64,000 bases of DNA from Micromonospora olivasterospora. Its GTDB lineage: Bacteria; Actinomycetota; Actinomycetes; Mycobacteriales; Micromonosporaceae. Made by a program: the position numbers and the translations under genes. Shown here piece by piece: positions 1 through 8,414 of the stretch. The number at the start of each line of letters is the position of its first letter. The stretch's first letter is position 1. Below the pieces are notes generated by a model that was not told the DNA's origin, did not search any database, and worked only from the letters and a program-made list of their open reading frames with translations. The stretch covers positions 6,324,001-6,388,000 of the forward strand of contig NZ_VLKE01000001.1 in assembly GCF_007830265.1 (NCBI RefSeq), in the 5' to 3' direction.

Positions 1-198
1 CGGCACGGCCCGTACGGGGTGCCGCTGCTCGACGAGCCGGTCGCCTGGCTGCTGTGCCGGGTGACCGAGCGGGTGCTCGCCGGCGACCACGCGATCGTGC
101 TGGCCGAACCGCTGAGCGGTCACCACGGGGAGGGCGCCCCGCTGCTCTACCACATGGGGCGGTACGCCGCCCTGCAGCCATCCACGAAGGAGTCGTAA
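1..198 (+). CDS. Flavin reductase domain protein, C-terminal part (cut by window start)
   Basis: The first 65 codons in frame 1 end at TAA 196-198. They read as the C-terminal part of a flavin reductase-like (HpaC/RutF-type) FMN-binding split-barrel: GDH followed by a hydrophobic strand, then LLYHMGRY, the usual ending of this family. Such enzymes supply reduced FMN to two-component monooxygenases, which fits the luciferase-like monooxygenases downstream. The stop abuts the next start codon (GTG 199) and the SD for that gene (AAGGAG, 187-192) lies inside this one, so the two are probably co-transcribed. The N-terminus lies outside the window. Confidence 0.8.
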   Translation, partial: RHGPYGVPLLDEPVAWLLCRVTERVLAGDHAIVLAEPLSGHHGEGAPLLYHMGRYAALQPSTKES

Positions 199-1263
199 GT
201 GAAGCCGTCACGCCATTTCGATCGCCGGGCGTTCCTGTCCGCCACCCTCGGCGCGGTCGCGCTGGGCCTGACCGCCTGCGCCGGCGACGAGACACCCGAC
301 GCGGCGCTGGCCGCCGGCGCGCCGCTGCCGGAGTCCGCACCGAAGGGCACCAAACTCGTCGTGGGCGACAAGGAGCACCAGAAAGCCCTCGAGTTCTCCG
401 GCGAGGTGGACAAGTTCACGTTCCAGGTGGAGTTCGCCAACCTCAGCGGCGGCCCGCAGACCCTGGAGGCGTTCCGGGCCGACGCCCTGGACATCGGGTC
501 GGTCGCGGACATCCCGCCGATCCACTCCCACTGGACCGGCATTCCCACGAAGATCGTCGCATCGAAGTTCCGCCAGGACCCGCTGAACCACGCCATCTAC
601 CGGCTCGGCATCGCGCCCGGCGTCGCGGTCGCCACGCTCGCCGACATCCGCGGCAAGAAGATCGCGTACAGCCCGGGGCAGGCACAGGGCGCGCTGGTGC
701 TGCGCGTCCTGCACAAGGTCGGACTGACCAAGCAGGACGTCAAGCTGGTCGAGCTGCCGAGCACCGGCGACGCGTACTCGACCGCGCTCGCCAGCCGCCA
801 GGTCGAGGTCGCCCCGATCGGGGGCGTGCAGATCAGGCGCTACGAGACCAAGTACGGCAGGGACGGCGCCACCACGATCGCGCACGGCCTGCGGGACGAC
901 CCCGGCCACCTGTACGCGCCGGTCACCGTGCTGGCCGACCCGGCGAAGGCGGCCGCGATCCGCGAGTACGTGCAGGCGTGGGCGCGGGCCTGGCGGTGGC
1001 GGGAGGCCAACCCGGACGAGTGGATCGAGCGGTACTACGTCAAGGACCAGGGCCTCAGCGCCGACGACGGCAGGTGGCTGGTCGAGAACGCCGGCGTGGC
1101 CGACATCCCGGCGAGCTGGACCGAGGCCATCGCCCGGCACCAGGAAACCATCGACCTGCTGGCGAAGGAGACCGGCAACAAGCCGCTCCGGGCCGAGGAC
1201 CTGTACGACCGGCGGTACGAATCGGTCGCCGCGGACGCGCTCGCCGCGGGAGGTGCCCGATGA
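199..1263 (+). CDS. ABC transporter substrate-binding lipoprotein, SsuA-like (sulfonate family)
   Basis: 354 aa starting at GTG 199, immediately after the upstream stop, with AAGGAG six bases before. The N-terminus has a twin-Arg pair (DRRAFLSA) followed by a hydrophobic stretch and an LTAC lipobox, so Cys27 is the likely lipidated residue and export may use Tat. The rest resembles the SsuA/NrtT/TauA periplasmic-binding fold (TLADIRGKKIAYSPG, ELPSTGDAYSTAL). It would capture an organosulfonate or related anion outside the membrane and deliver it to the permease encoded by the next gene, which overlaps by ATGA. The substrate cannot be read from sequence; the monooxygenases nearby suggest an organosulfur compound. 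Confidence 0.87.
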   Translation: MKPSRHFDRRAFLSATLGAVALGLTACAGDETPDAALAAGAPLPESAPKGTKLVVGDKEHQKALEFSGEVDKFTFQVEFANLSGGPQTLEAFRADALDIGSVADIPPIHSHWTGIPTKIVASKFRQDPLNHAIYRLGIAPGVAVATLADIRGKKIAYSPGQAQGALVLRVLHKVGLTKQDVKLVELPSTGDAYSTALASRQVEVAPIGGVQIRRYETKYGRDGATTIAHGLRDDPGHLYAPVTVLADPAKAAAIREYVQAWARAWRWREANPDEWIERYYVKDQGLSADDGRWLVENAGVADIPASWTEAIARHQETIDLLAKETGNKPLRAEDLYDRRYESVAADALAAGGAR

Positions 1264-2096
1264 CCGCCTCCGTTCTCACCCGGCCCCGGACGGCGACGAC
1301 CGCGCCCGCCCGCAAGCCGAGGCGCCGGCTGAAGCCGGGCCGCCCCATCCCGTTCGGGGCGGCGCTCGGCCCGCTCCTGCTGCTCGCGGCGTGGGCGCTC
1401 GGCTCGGCAACCGGCTGGCTCGACTCCCGTACCCTCTCGGCGCCCTGGACCGTGGTGACGACGGCGGGCGACCTCATCGCGGACGGCCGCCTGCAGGACA
1501 ACCTGGCCGTCTCGGCGCGCAGGGCCGCCCTGGGCCTCGCCATCGGCACCGTCGCCGGCACGGTGCTGGCCCTGGTCGCGGGGCTGAGCCGGTTGGGTGA
1601 GGCAATCCTCGACGGCCCGATCCAGATCAAGCGGGCCATCCCGGCCCTCGCCCTGGTGCCGCTGCTCATCCTCTGGCTCGGCATCGGTGAGCAGATGAAG
1701 GTCACGACCATCACGCTGGGCGTGCTCGTGCCCGTCTACATACACACGCACAACGGGTTGCGCAGCATCGACACCCGGTACGTCGAACTGGGCGAGTCGC
1801 TGCGGCTGCGGCCGGCCGTCTTCCTCCGCCGGATCGTGCTGCCCGGCGCGCTGCCCGGCTTCCTGCTCGGCATGCGGTTCGCCGTCGTGGGCGCATGGCT
1901 GGCCCTCGTGGTGGTCGAGCAGATCAACTCGACCAGCGGCATCGGCTACATGATGGATCTGGCCCGCCAGTACGGCCAGACCGACGTGATCATCGTCGGG
2001 CTCGTGCTGTACGGGCTGCTCGGGCTGCTGTCCGACGGCGCCGTCCGACTCGTGCAGAGGAGGGCGCTGTCGTGGCGACGCACGCTGGCGGACTGA
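1260..2096 (+). CDS. ABC transporter permease, SsuC-like
   Basis: 278 aa. ATG 1260 overlaps the stop of the binding-protein gene (ATGA), which identifies the true start inside a longer open frame. A basic Arg/Pro-rich cytoplasmic N-tail is followed by about six hydrophobic segments. The EAA-type loop that contacts the ATPase (ELGESLRLRP, then PGALPGFLLGMR) sits in the second half, as in BPD_transp_1 permeases of the SsuC/TauC group. It should form the membrane channel of the importer with the ATPase encoded by the next gene, whose start lies 25 bases inside this one. Confidence 0.88.
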   Translation: MTASVLTRPRTATTAPARKPRRRLKPGRPIPFGAALGPLLLLAAWALGSATGWLDSRTLSAPWTVVTTAGDLIADGRLQDNLAVSARRAALGLAIGTVAGTVLALVAGLSRLGEAILDGPIQIKRAIPALALVPLLILWLGIGEQMKVTTITLGVLVPVYIHTHNGLRSIDTRYVELGESLRLRPAVFLRRIVLPGALPGFLLGMRFAVVGAWLALVVVEQINSTSGIGYMMDLARQYGQTDVIIVGLVLYGLLGLLSDGAVRLVQRRALSWRRTLAD

Positions 2097-2809
2097 CCGC
2101 CACCCGCCCCGTCCGGGTCCAGGGACTGGTGCGCGGCTTCGGTGACCGAACCGTCCTGGACGGTCTCGACCTGGAGGTCGGCGCGGGGGAATTCGTCGCG
2201 CTGCTGGGTCGCAGCGGGTCGGGCAAGAGCACCCTGCTGCGCACGCTCGCCGGCCTGGACGGCGCCGTGACGGGCTCGGGGCTGGTCGACGTACCGGACA
2301 ACTCCTCGGTCGTGTTCCAGGACGCCCGGCTGCTGCCGTGGCAGCGCGTCCTGGACAACGTCGTCCTCGGCCTACGCGGATCGGACGCACCCGAACGCGG
2401 CCGCGCGGCCCTCGCCGAAGTCGGACTGGCCGGGCGCGAACGGGCCTGGCCCAGTGAGCTGTCCGGTGGTGAGCAGCAGCGGGTGGCGCTGGCCCGGGCC
2501 CTGGTGTCCGAGCCGGAGCTGCTGTTGGCCGACGAGCCCTTCGGCGCGCTGGACGCGCTGACCCGGCTGCGCATGCACGACCTGCTGCGCGAGCTGTGCG
2601 CCCGGCACCGGCCCGCGGTGCTGCTCGTCACGCACGACGTGGACGAGGCCGTCACGCTGGCCGATCGGGTGCTGCTGCTCGACGCCGGCCGTATCGCGGT
2701 GGACCTCGCCATCGACCTGCCGGCGCCGCGTTCGCACCGGCAACCGCGGTTCCTCGCCTACCGGGAGTCCCTGCTGCGGGCGCTCGGCGTCGACCAGACG
2801 GAAGGATGA
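2072..2809 (+). CDS. ABC transporter ATP-binding protein, SsuB-like
   Basis: 245 aa from GTG 2072, chosen because AGGAGGG (2058-2064) sits just upstream and the usual family N-terminus begins there. All nucleotide-binding motifs are visible: Walker A GRSGSGKST, Q-loop VVFQDARLLPW, signature LSGGEQQR, Walker B LLLADEPFGALDA and H-loop LLVTHDVDEA. It energises the SsuA/SsuC-like importer. The gene overlaps the permease upstream and shares an ATGA overlap with the monooxygenase downstream, so transporter and catabolic enzyme are translationally coupled. Confidence 0.9.
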   Translation: MATHAGGLTATRPVRVQGLVRGFGDRTVLDGLDLEVGAGEFVALLGRSGSGKSTLLRTLAGLDGAVTGSGLVDVPDNSSVVFQDARLLPWQRVLDNVVLGLRGSDAPERGRAALAEVGLAGRERAWPSELSGGEQQRVALARALVSEPELLLADEPFGALDALTRLRMHDLLRELCARHRPAVLLVTHDVDEAVTLADRVLLLDAGRIAVDLAIDLPAPRSHRQPRFLAYRESLLRALGVDQTEG

Positions 2810-4143
2810 CCATGCTGCACCTCAACGCGTTCCTGATGGGTGTCGGCCACCACGAGGCGGCCTGGCGGCTGCCGGAGAGCGACCCGTTCGCGCAGACCGA
2901 CGTCGCGCACTTCACGCGCCTGGCACGCATCGCCGAGCGCGGCAAGCTCGACTCGCTCTTCCTCGCCGACAGCCCGGTGCTGTGGAACAGCATCGGTCGG
3001 CGGCCGGGCGGCACCCTCGAACCGACCGTGCTGCTCACCGCACTGGCCGGCGCGACCAGACACATCGGCCTGATCGCGACCGCCTCGACGACGTACAACG
3101 AGCCGTTCAACCTGGCCCGCCGGTTCGCGTCGCTGGACCACGTCAGCGGCGGCCGGGCCGGCTGGAACATCGTCACCACGGCCGGCGAGCAGGCGGCCCG
3201 CAACTTCAACCTGGACGAGCTGCCCGCCCACCGGGACCGGTACGAGCGGGCCGCCGAGTTCGTCGAGGTGTCGCTGAAGCTCTGGGACAGTTGGGACGAC
3301 GCCGCGCCGCTCGGCGACAAGGACGCCGGCCGGTGGGGCGACGACGACCTGCTCTACCCGACGGAGCACGTCGGGCGGTACTTCCGGGTGGCCGGCCCGC
3401 TGAACGTCCCCCGCTCGCCGCAGGGCTACCCGCTGCTGGTGCAGGCCGGGTCGTCCGAGGACGGCAAGGAGCTGGCCGCCCGGTACGCCGAGGCCGTCTT
3501 CACCGCCCAGCAGACACTCGCCGAGGCGCAGGCGTTCTACCGGGACCTCAAGGAACGGGCCGCGCGGGCCGGCCGCGATCCGGACACCATCAAGATCCTG
3601 CCGGGGATCGTGCCGGCGATCGGCGCCACGGAGGCGGAGGCCCGCGCGCTGGAGGACGAGTTGGATCGGTTGATCAAGCCCGAGTACGCCCGGCAGCAGC
3701 TCGCCACCACGCTGCGGGTCGCGCCGGAGGACCTCGACCTGGACAAGGAGCTGCCCGCCGACCTGCCCGCCGAAGACGAGATCGAGGGCGCCAAGAGCCG
3801 GTACACGTTGATCGTCACCCTGGCCCGGCGGGAACGGCTGACCGTACGCCAGCTCATCGGCCGGCTCGGTGGCGGGCGCGGGCACCGCACCTTCGCCGGC
3901 ACGCCGGAGCAGGTCGCCGACGCCATCGAGGAGTGGTACCGCAGCGGTGCGGCCGACGGCTTCAACATCATGCCGCCGGTGCTGCCCTCCGGGCTGGAGG
4001 CATTCGTCGACCATGTCGTGCCGATCCTGCAGCGCCGCGGACTGTTCCGCACCGAGTACACCGGGGCAACCCTGCGCGACCACTACGGGCTGCCCCGCCC
4101 GACCAACCAGTTCACGCGGCAGCTCGCGGCCACCGCCCGCTGA
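2806..4143 (+). CDS. Luciferase-like FMN-dependent monooxygenase (NtaA/SnaA/DszA group)
   Basis: 445 aa from ATG 2806, overlapping the ATPase stop (ATGA); ATG 2812 is an alternative. The sequence matches the NtaA/SnaA/SoxA branch of bacterial luciferase-like oxygenases: SLDHVSGGRAGWNIVTT, then RYERAAEFVEV and a long insertion before the C-terminal barrel strands (GFNIMPPVLPSG). These enzymes use FMNH2 from a partner reductase to cleave C-S or C-N bonds (DszA, nitrilotriacetate monooxygenase, pristinamycin synthase SnaA). The neighbouring sulfonate-type transporter and SsuD-like enzyme favour an organosulfur substrate; that is inference. Confidence 0.88.
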   Translation: MTMLHLNAFLMGVGHHEAAWRLPESDPFAQTDVAHFTRLARIAERGKLDSLFLADSPVLWNSIGRRPGGTLEPTVLLTALAGATRHIGLIATASTTYNEPFNLARRFASLDHVSGGRAGWNIVTTAGEQAARNFNLDELPAHRDRYERAAEFVEVSLKLWDSWDDAAPLGDKDAGRWGDDDLLYPTEHVGRYFRVAGPLNVPRSPQGYPLLVQAGSSEDGKELAARYAEAVFTAQQTLAEAQAFYRDLKERAARAGRDPDTIKILPGIVPAIGATEAEARALEDELDRLIKPEYARQQLATTLRVAPEDLDLDKELPADLPAEDEIEGAKSRYTLIVTLARRERLTVRQLIGRLGGGRGHRTFAGTPEQVADAIEEWYRSGAADGFNIMPPVLPSGLEAFVDHVVPILQRRGLFRTEYTGATLRDHYGLPRPTNQFTRQLAATAR

Positions 4144-4169
4144 CCGCTGACCGCTGAAAAGGAGAACCC

Positions 4170-5234
4170 ATGGTCGACTACCGGCCCTTCGGGCGCACCG
4201 GCGTCCGGGTCAGCTCGCTGACACTGGGCGCGATGAACTTCGGGCAACGGGGCAACCCGGACCACGAGGACAGCATCCAGATCATCCACCGGGCGCTCGA
4301 CGAAGGCATCAACTCCATCGACACCGCTGACGTCTACTCCGACGGCGAGTCGGAGGAGATCGTGGGCAAGGCCCTCGCCGGCGGGCGGCGTGACGACGTC
4401 TTCCTCGCCACCAAGTTCCACGGTCAGGTCGGCGACAACCCGCAGCACCGGGGCAACTCCCGCCGCTGGGTCATCCGTGCGGTGGAGAACAGCCTGCGCC
4501 GGCTGCGCACCGACTGGATCGACCTGTACCAGGCGCACCGGCCGGAGCCGGACACCGACTTCGACGAGACCCTCGGCGCACTCACCGACCTGGTGCACCA
4601 GGGCAAGATCCGCTACATCGGCACCTCCACGTTCGAGCCGTCGGCCATCGTGGAGGGCCAGTGGATCGCGCAGCGGCGCGGCCGGGAGCGGGTGGTCAGC
4701 GAGCAGCCGCCGTACTCGATCCTGGCCCGTGGGGTCGAGCGCGAGGTGCTGCCCGTGGCCCAGCGGTACGGGCTGGCGGTGATCCCGTGGAGCCCACTGG
4801 CCGGCGGTTGGCTGTCCGGTCGCTACCACGCGGGGCTCGAGGCCCCGATCTCCCGTCGGGCGGGCTGGCTCCCGGCCCGGTTCGACCCGGCCCTGCCGGC
4901 CAACGCTGCCAAGCTGGCCGCCGTCGACGAGCTGGCCGCCCTCGCCGACGAGGCCGGGCTGTCGCTGATCCACCTGGCGATCGCGTTCGTCCTGGAGCAC
5001 CCGGCGGTCACCTCGGCGATCATCGGACCACGCACCCTGGCGCACCTGGAGTCGCAGCTCGGTGCCGCCAAGGTGACGCTGTCCCGGGACGTGCTGGATC
5101 GCATCGACGCCATCGTTCCACCCGGCACCACGCTGAACCCGGCCGACGCCGGCTACCAGCCGCCGTCGCTGGCCGATCCGGCGTACCGCCGTCGTGGCGG
5201 GTCGTCGGAACAACCGACCGGGGTGGCCCCGTGA
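4170..5234 (+). CDS. Aldo/keto reductase
   Basis: 354 aa with a good SD (AAAAGGAG, 4157-4163). It is an (alpha/beta)8 NADPH-dependent oxidoreductase with the complete catalytic tetrad visible: Asp51 and Tyr56 (SIDTADVYSDGE), Lys82 (ATKFHG) and His123 (LYQAHRP). The C-terminus carries the cofactor-binding region SAIIGPRTLAHLE. It resembles the YajO/YhdN-like class often found beside luciferase-like monooxygenases, where it may reduce an aldehyde or ketone released by desulfonation. The last bases overlap the next start (GTGA), indicating an operon. Confidence 0.9.
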   Translation: MVDYRPFGRTGVRVSSLTLGAMNFGQRGNPDHEDSIQIIHRALDEGINSIDTADVYSDGESEEIVGKALAGGRRDDVFLATKFHGQVGDNPQHRGNSRRWVIRAVENSLRRLRTDWIDLYQAHRPEPDTDFDETLGALTDLVHQGKIRYIGTSTFEPSAIVEGQWIAQRRGRERVVSEQPPYSILARGVEREVLPVAQRYGLAVIPWSPLAGGWLSGRYHAGLEAPISRRAGWLPARFDPALPANAAKLAAVDELAALADEAGLSLIHLAIAFVLEHPAVTSAIIGPRTLAHLESQLGAAKVTLSRDVLDRIDAIVPPGTTLNPADAGYQPPSLADPAYRRRGGSSEQPTGVAP

Positions 5235-5782
5235 GCGGCGGACCGTCGCCGACCCCGGATGTCGTCGTGCTGGTCGGTAACCCGCGCGCTGGGTCGCGTA
5301 CCCGAGGCGTCGCCGAGGCCGTGGCCGGGGCGCTGCTGGATCGGCTGGGCGGGTCGCTCGGCGCCGTCCAGGTGCTGGAGCTGGCCGAGGCCGTCGGAGT
5401 GTCGTTCGGACCGGAGCCGGCGTACGGGGCGAAGGCCGGTTCTGATCCGTTCGCGGCGGTGCGGTCGGCGCGGCTGCTGGTCGTCGCGACATCGGCGTAC
5501 AAGGGCAGCTACACCGGGCTGTTGAAGATCTTCCTGGACCAGTTCCCGCACCGGGAGCTGGCCGAGGTCGTCGCGGTGCCGGTGTCCGTGGCCGCCTCAC
5601 CGGCGCACGCCGACGCGGCGGCGTCGGCCCTGCGCGACGTGCTGCTCGAACTGGGCGCCCGGGTCCCGGCGCCGCCGCTGGCCGTGCCGGAATCGCGGCT
5701 CGCGGACGCGCGTGAGATAGCCGCGCGGTGGGCCGACCAGCACGCCGCCGCGGTCGGGCCACGCCTGGCCAGGGTGGTGTGA
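5231..5782 (+). CDS. NADPH-dependent FMN reductase (SsuE-like flavodoxin fold)
   Basis: 183 aa from GTG 5231, overlapping the aldo/keto reductase stop by four bases. The N-terminal phosphate-binding loop GNPRAGSRT and the later VVATSAYKGSYTGLLK are typical of the NADPH-dependent FMN reductase family (SsuE, MsuE). It most likely supplies FMNH2 to the luciferase-like monooxygenases in this cluster. With the split-barrel reductase fragment at the window start, the cluster has two structurally unrelated flavin reductases. Confidence 0.87.
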   Translation: MSGGPSPTPDVVVLVGNPRAGSRTRGVAEAVAGALLDRLGGSLGAVQVLELAEAVGVSFGPEPAYGAKAGSDPFAAVRSARLLVVATSAYKGSYTGLLKIFLDQFPHRELAEVVAVPVSVAASPAHADAAASALRDVLLELGARVPAPPLAVPESRLADAREIAARWADQHAAAVGPRLARVV

Positions 5783-5888
5783 CGTGCCTGTCGTGTCGCG
5801 ACACCCCCGCCTGACCGGGCCGCCCTTCGTGGACCACCAGCCGCCCGACTTCACCGTTCACCGAACTCACAGAGGGAGTGCCCGCATC

Positions 5889-7124
5889 ATGAGCTTACTG
5901 ACGGTTCCTGGCTGGCGCCGCGGCGCGGCCGGGATCGCCGCCGCCGCGCTGGCTGCCGGCATGTCGGTTGCCGCGCCGGCAGCCGCCGCCACCGCCACGG
6001 TCGACACCATCCTCGAGTGGTACGACACCACCGCGGCCGCCATCGCAACCGGCACCCGGCCGCAGGTGACGAACAGCCGCGCGTGGGCGATCAGCTGGCT
6101 CGCCGCGGCCCGGGCGGTCCGGACCGCACCCGCCTCCGCCGCGGGCCACTACCAGGACGCCGCACTCGCGACCGCCGTACACACCGCGCTGAGCACCCTG
6201 ATACCGGACAGCGCGCCCACGCTCGACGCGGCACTACGGACCACGCTCGACCGGATCCCCGACGGGCGCGCCAAGGACCGCGGGGTCGCCGCCGGCCAGC
6301 GCGAAGCACGTTCGTTGGCCGCCCAGCGTGCGGGCGACGGACTCGATCCCGCCGCCGTCAACCCGCCCTACCCCGCACCCGACCCGGGGCCGGGCGTCTG
6401 GCAGCCCACCCCACCGAGCTTCAGCGCCGCCCAGCAGGCCGGAACCCGGTTCGCCACGCCGTTCGTGCTCGACCGCGCGGACCGGTACCGGCCCGAGCCA
6501 CCGCCCGCGCTTGGGTCGGAGCGCTACCGTGCCGACCTTGCCGAGGTCCGTGCGTACGGCGCGGCCGACAGCACGGTACGCACACCGCAGCAGACGGACA
6601 CGGCGACGTTCTGGCTCGGCTCCTCGCTGACCCTCTACACCGGGATCCTGCGCGCCGCGCTCGCCCAGTCCACCCGGCCGACCGCCTGGCGGGCGAGCCT
6701 CGTGGCCATCTTCCACGTCGCGCTCGTCGACACCCAGATCGCGACCTCCGACGCCAAGTACGCCTACCTGCGCTGGCGGCCGGTCACCGCCATCCAGGCC
6801 GATGGCGACCCCGGATGGACGCCGCTGCACGGGACCCCCGCGCACCCGGACTACCCCAGCGGGCACAACACCTACGCCGGCGCCGCCGAACAGGTGCTCA
6901 CCGCCCTGATCGGGGCGCAAGCCCGGCGGCCGTACACCATCACCAGCCCCAGCCAGCCCGGCGCCACCCGTACCTACGCCGACTGGCGGCGCCCCACCGA
7001 GGAGAACGTCGACGCCCGCGTGTGGTCCGGCATCCACACCCGTACCGCGGACGAGGTCGGCGTCCGGCTCGGCCGTGACGTCGCCGCCTACACCGTCCGC
7101 AGCGCGGCACGGCTGTTCACCTAG
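5889..7124 (+). CDS. Secreted vanadium-dependent haloperoxidase / PAP2-family protein
   Basis: 411 aa from ATG 5889 (AGAGGGAG about 10 bases upstream; an upstream in-frame start at 5784 lacks the signal peptide context). Residues 1 to about 36 form an Ala-rich Sec signal peptide ending near AAAATA. All three vanadate/phosphate-binding motifs are readable: Lys290-x6-Arg297-Pro, DYPSGH with His326, and Arg377-x5-His383. The spacing matches vanadium chloroperoxidase (K-x6-RP, PSGH, R-x5-H), with which acid phosphatases share the fold. It may halogenate or oxidise outside the cell, or act as a phosphatase. At 411 aa it is shorter than classical fungal enzymes. It sits inside the organosulfur cluster in the same orientation. 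Confidence 0.85.
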   Translation: MSLLTVPGWRRGAAGIAAAALAAGMSVAAPAAAATATVDTILEWYDTTAAAIATGTRPQVTNSRAWAISWLAAARAVRTAPASAAGHYQDAALATAVHTALSTLIPDSAPTLDAALRTTLDRIPDGRAKDRGVAAGQREARSLAAQRAGDGLDPAAVNPPYPAPDPGPGVWQPTPPSFSAAQQAGTRFATPFVLDRADRYRPEPPPALGSERYRADLAEVRAYGAADSTVRTPQQTDTATFWLGSSLTLYTGILRAALAQSTRPTAWRASLVAIFHVALVDTQIATSDAKYAYLRWRPVTAIQADGDPGWTPLHGTPAHPDYPSGHNTYAGAAEQVLTALIGAQARRPYTITSPSQPGATRTYADWRRPTEENVDARVWSGIHTRTADEVGVRLGRDVAAYTVRSAARLFT

Positions 7125-7138
7125 AACGGGCTGACCGG

Positions 7139-7167
7139 CGGGGCGGCACGGTCGCCGTTCCGCCCCG
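7139..7167. terminator. GC-rich hairpin after the haloperoxidase gene
   Basis: Inverted repeat CGGGGCGG / CCGCCCCG, extendable to 13 bp with one mismatch, 15 bases after the haloperoxidase stop and 54 bases before the SsuD-like gene. There is no clear T tract, as is common in actinomycetes. Confidence 0.5.
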
Positions 7168-7220
7168 CGGGCAACGCCCCTCCCCCACCTCACCCAACCG
7201 AGCAGGAAGGCCGTCCACTG

Positions 7221-8285
7221 ATGAGCCTCGAGTTCCTCTGGTACATCCCGAATCAGGTTCAGCCCGGTCATCGGGGCGACGACGTCGTCGAGAACCACAA
7301 CAGCCTGCACACCCTCGCCGGCCACGCCAGGGCTCTCGAGGAGCACGGGTGGGGCGGCGCGCTCATCGGGACCGGCTGGGGACGGCCCGACACCTTCACG
7401 GTCGCCGCCGCACTCGCCGCCCAGACGACGACCTTCCAGCCCCTGATCGCCATCCGGCCCGGCTACTGGCGGCCCGCCAACTTCGCCGCCGCCGCCGCGA
7501 CGCTCGACCATCTCAGCGGGGGTCGAGTGCTGATCAACATCGTGTCGGGCAAGGACAACCTGGCGGCGTACGGCGACGGCGAAGGCGACCAGGCCCACCG
7601 CTACGCCCGCACCCGGGAATTCCTCCAGATCGTGCGCAGGCTGTGGACCGAGGAGCACGTCACCTACCAGGGCGAGCACTTCCGCGTCACCGGCTCCACG
7701 GTCGCGCTCCGGCCGGTCGTCCGCGGCGACCGCAGGCACCCCCGGCTCTACTTCGGCGGCGCCTCCCCCGCCGCCGAGGAGGTGGCCGCCACCGAGGCCG
7801 ACGTCCAGCTCTTCTGGGGCGAGCCCCTCGACGGCGTGGCCGAGCGGATCGAGCGACTCAAGCAGCTCGGCGAGAAGCTGGGACGCGAGCACGCCCCGCT
7901 GGAGTTCGGGCTGCGTGTCACCACGCTGGTGCGGGACACCACCGAACAGGCCTGGGCCGACGCCGAAGCCAAGGTGGCAGAGATGGCGAGGGCCACGGGC
8001 CGCACCGCGCGGGACCAGAACTGGCAGGCCGCTGTCGGTCAGCGGCGTCTGCTCGACCTCGCCGCACGCGGAGAGGTGCTCGACGACAACCTCTACACCA
8101 CTCCCGGCAGGTTCGGTGGCGGCGGGGCGGGCACCACCTGGCTGGTCGGCTCCGCCGAGGACGTGGCGCGGTCGCTGCGGAAGTATCAGGGGCTGGGCAT
8201 CACCCACTTCGTGCTCTCCGATACGCCCTACCTGCCGGAGATCAGGCGCCAGGGCGACGAGCTTCTGCCGTTGCTGCGCGGCTGA
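7221..8285 (+). CDS. ssuD: FMNH2-dependent alkanesulfonate monooxygenase, SsuD-like
   Basis: 354 aa, AGCAGGAAGG upstream. It aligns by eye along its length with the SsuD/LLM barrel: MSLEFLWYIP start, TLDHLSGGRVLINIVSG, PRLYFGGASPAAEE, LFWGEPLD and GGAGTTWLVGS. SsuD releases sulfite from alkanesulfonates as an aldehyde forms, using FMNH2 from an SsuE-type reductase, here probably the gene at 5231. With the importer at 199-2809 this makes a sulfonate uptake and desulfonation set. Substrate range may differ from E. coli SsuD; dimethylsulfone or arylsulfonate relatives share this sequence style. Confidence 0.85.
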   Translation: MSLEFLWYIPNQVQPGHRGDDVVENHNSLHTLAGHARALEEHGWGGALIGTGWGRPDTFTVAAALAAQTTTFQPLIAIRPGYWRPANFAAAAATLDHLSGGRVLINIVSGKDNLAAYGDGEGDQAHRYARTREFLQIVRRLWTEEHVTYQGEHFRVTGSTVALRPVVRGDRRHPRLYFGGASPAAEEVAATEADVQLFWGEPLDGVAERIERLKQLGEKLGREHAPLEFGLRVTTLVRDTTEQAWADAEAKVAEMARATGRTARDQNWQAAVGQRRLLDLAARGEVLDDNLYTTPGRFGGGGAGTTWLVGSAEDVARSLRKYQGLGITHFVLSDTPYLPEIRRQGDELLPLLRG

Positions 8286-8414
8286 GCGCCGGCGCCGTGA
8301 GGTTTTCAGTGGCAGCGGCGTCTGTCGCCTTGGGCTGCTCGCGGGCCTACTCGAATCCGCCGCACCGGGGATACTGTCCGGGCCCGAGTCGAGTGATCGT
8401 CAGGAGTGCCCGTG

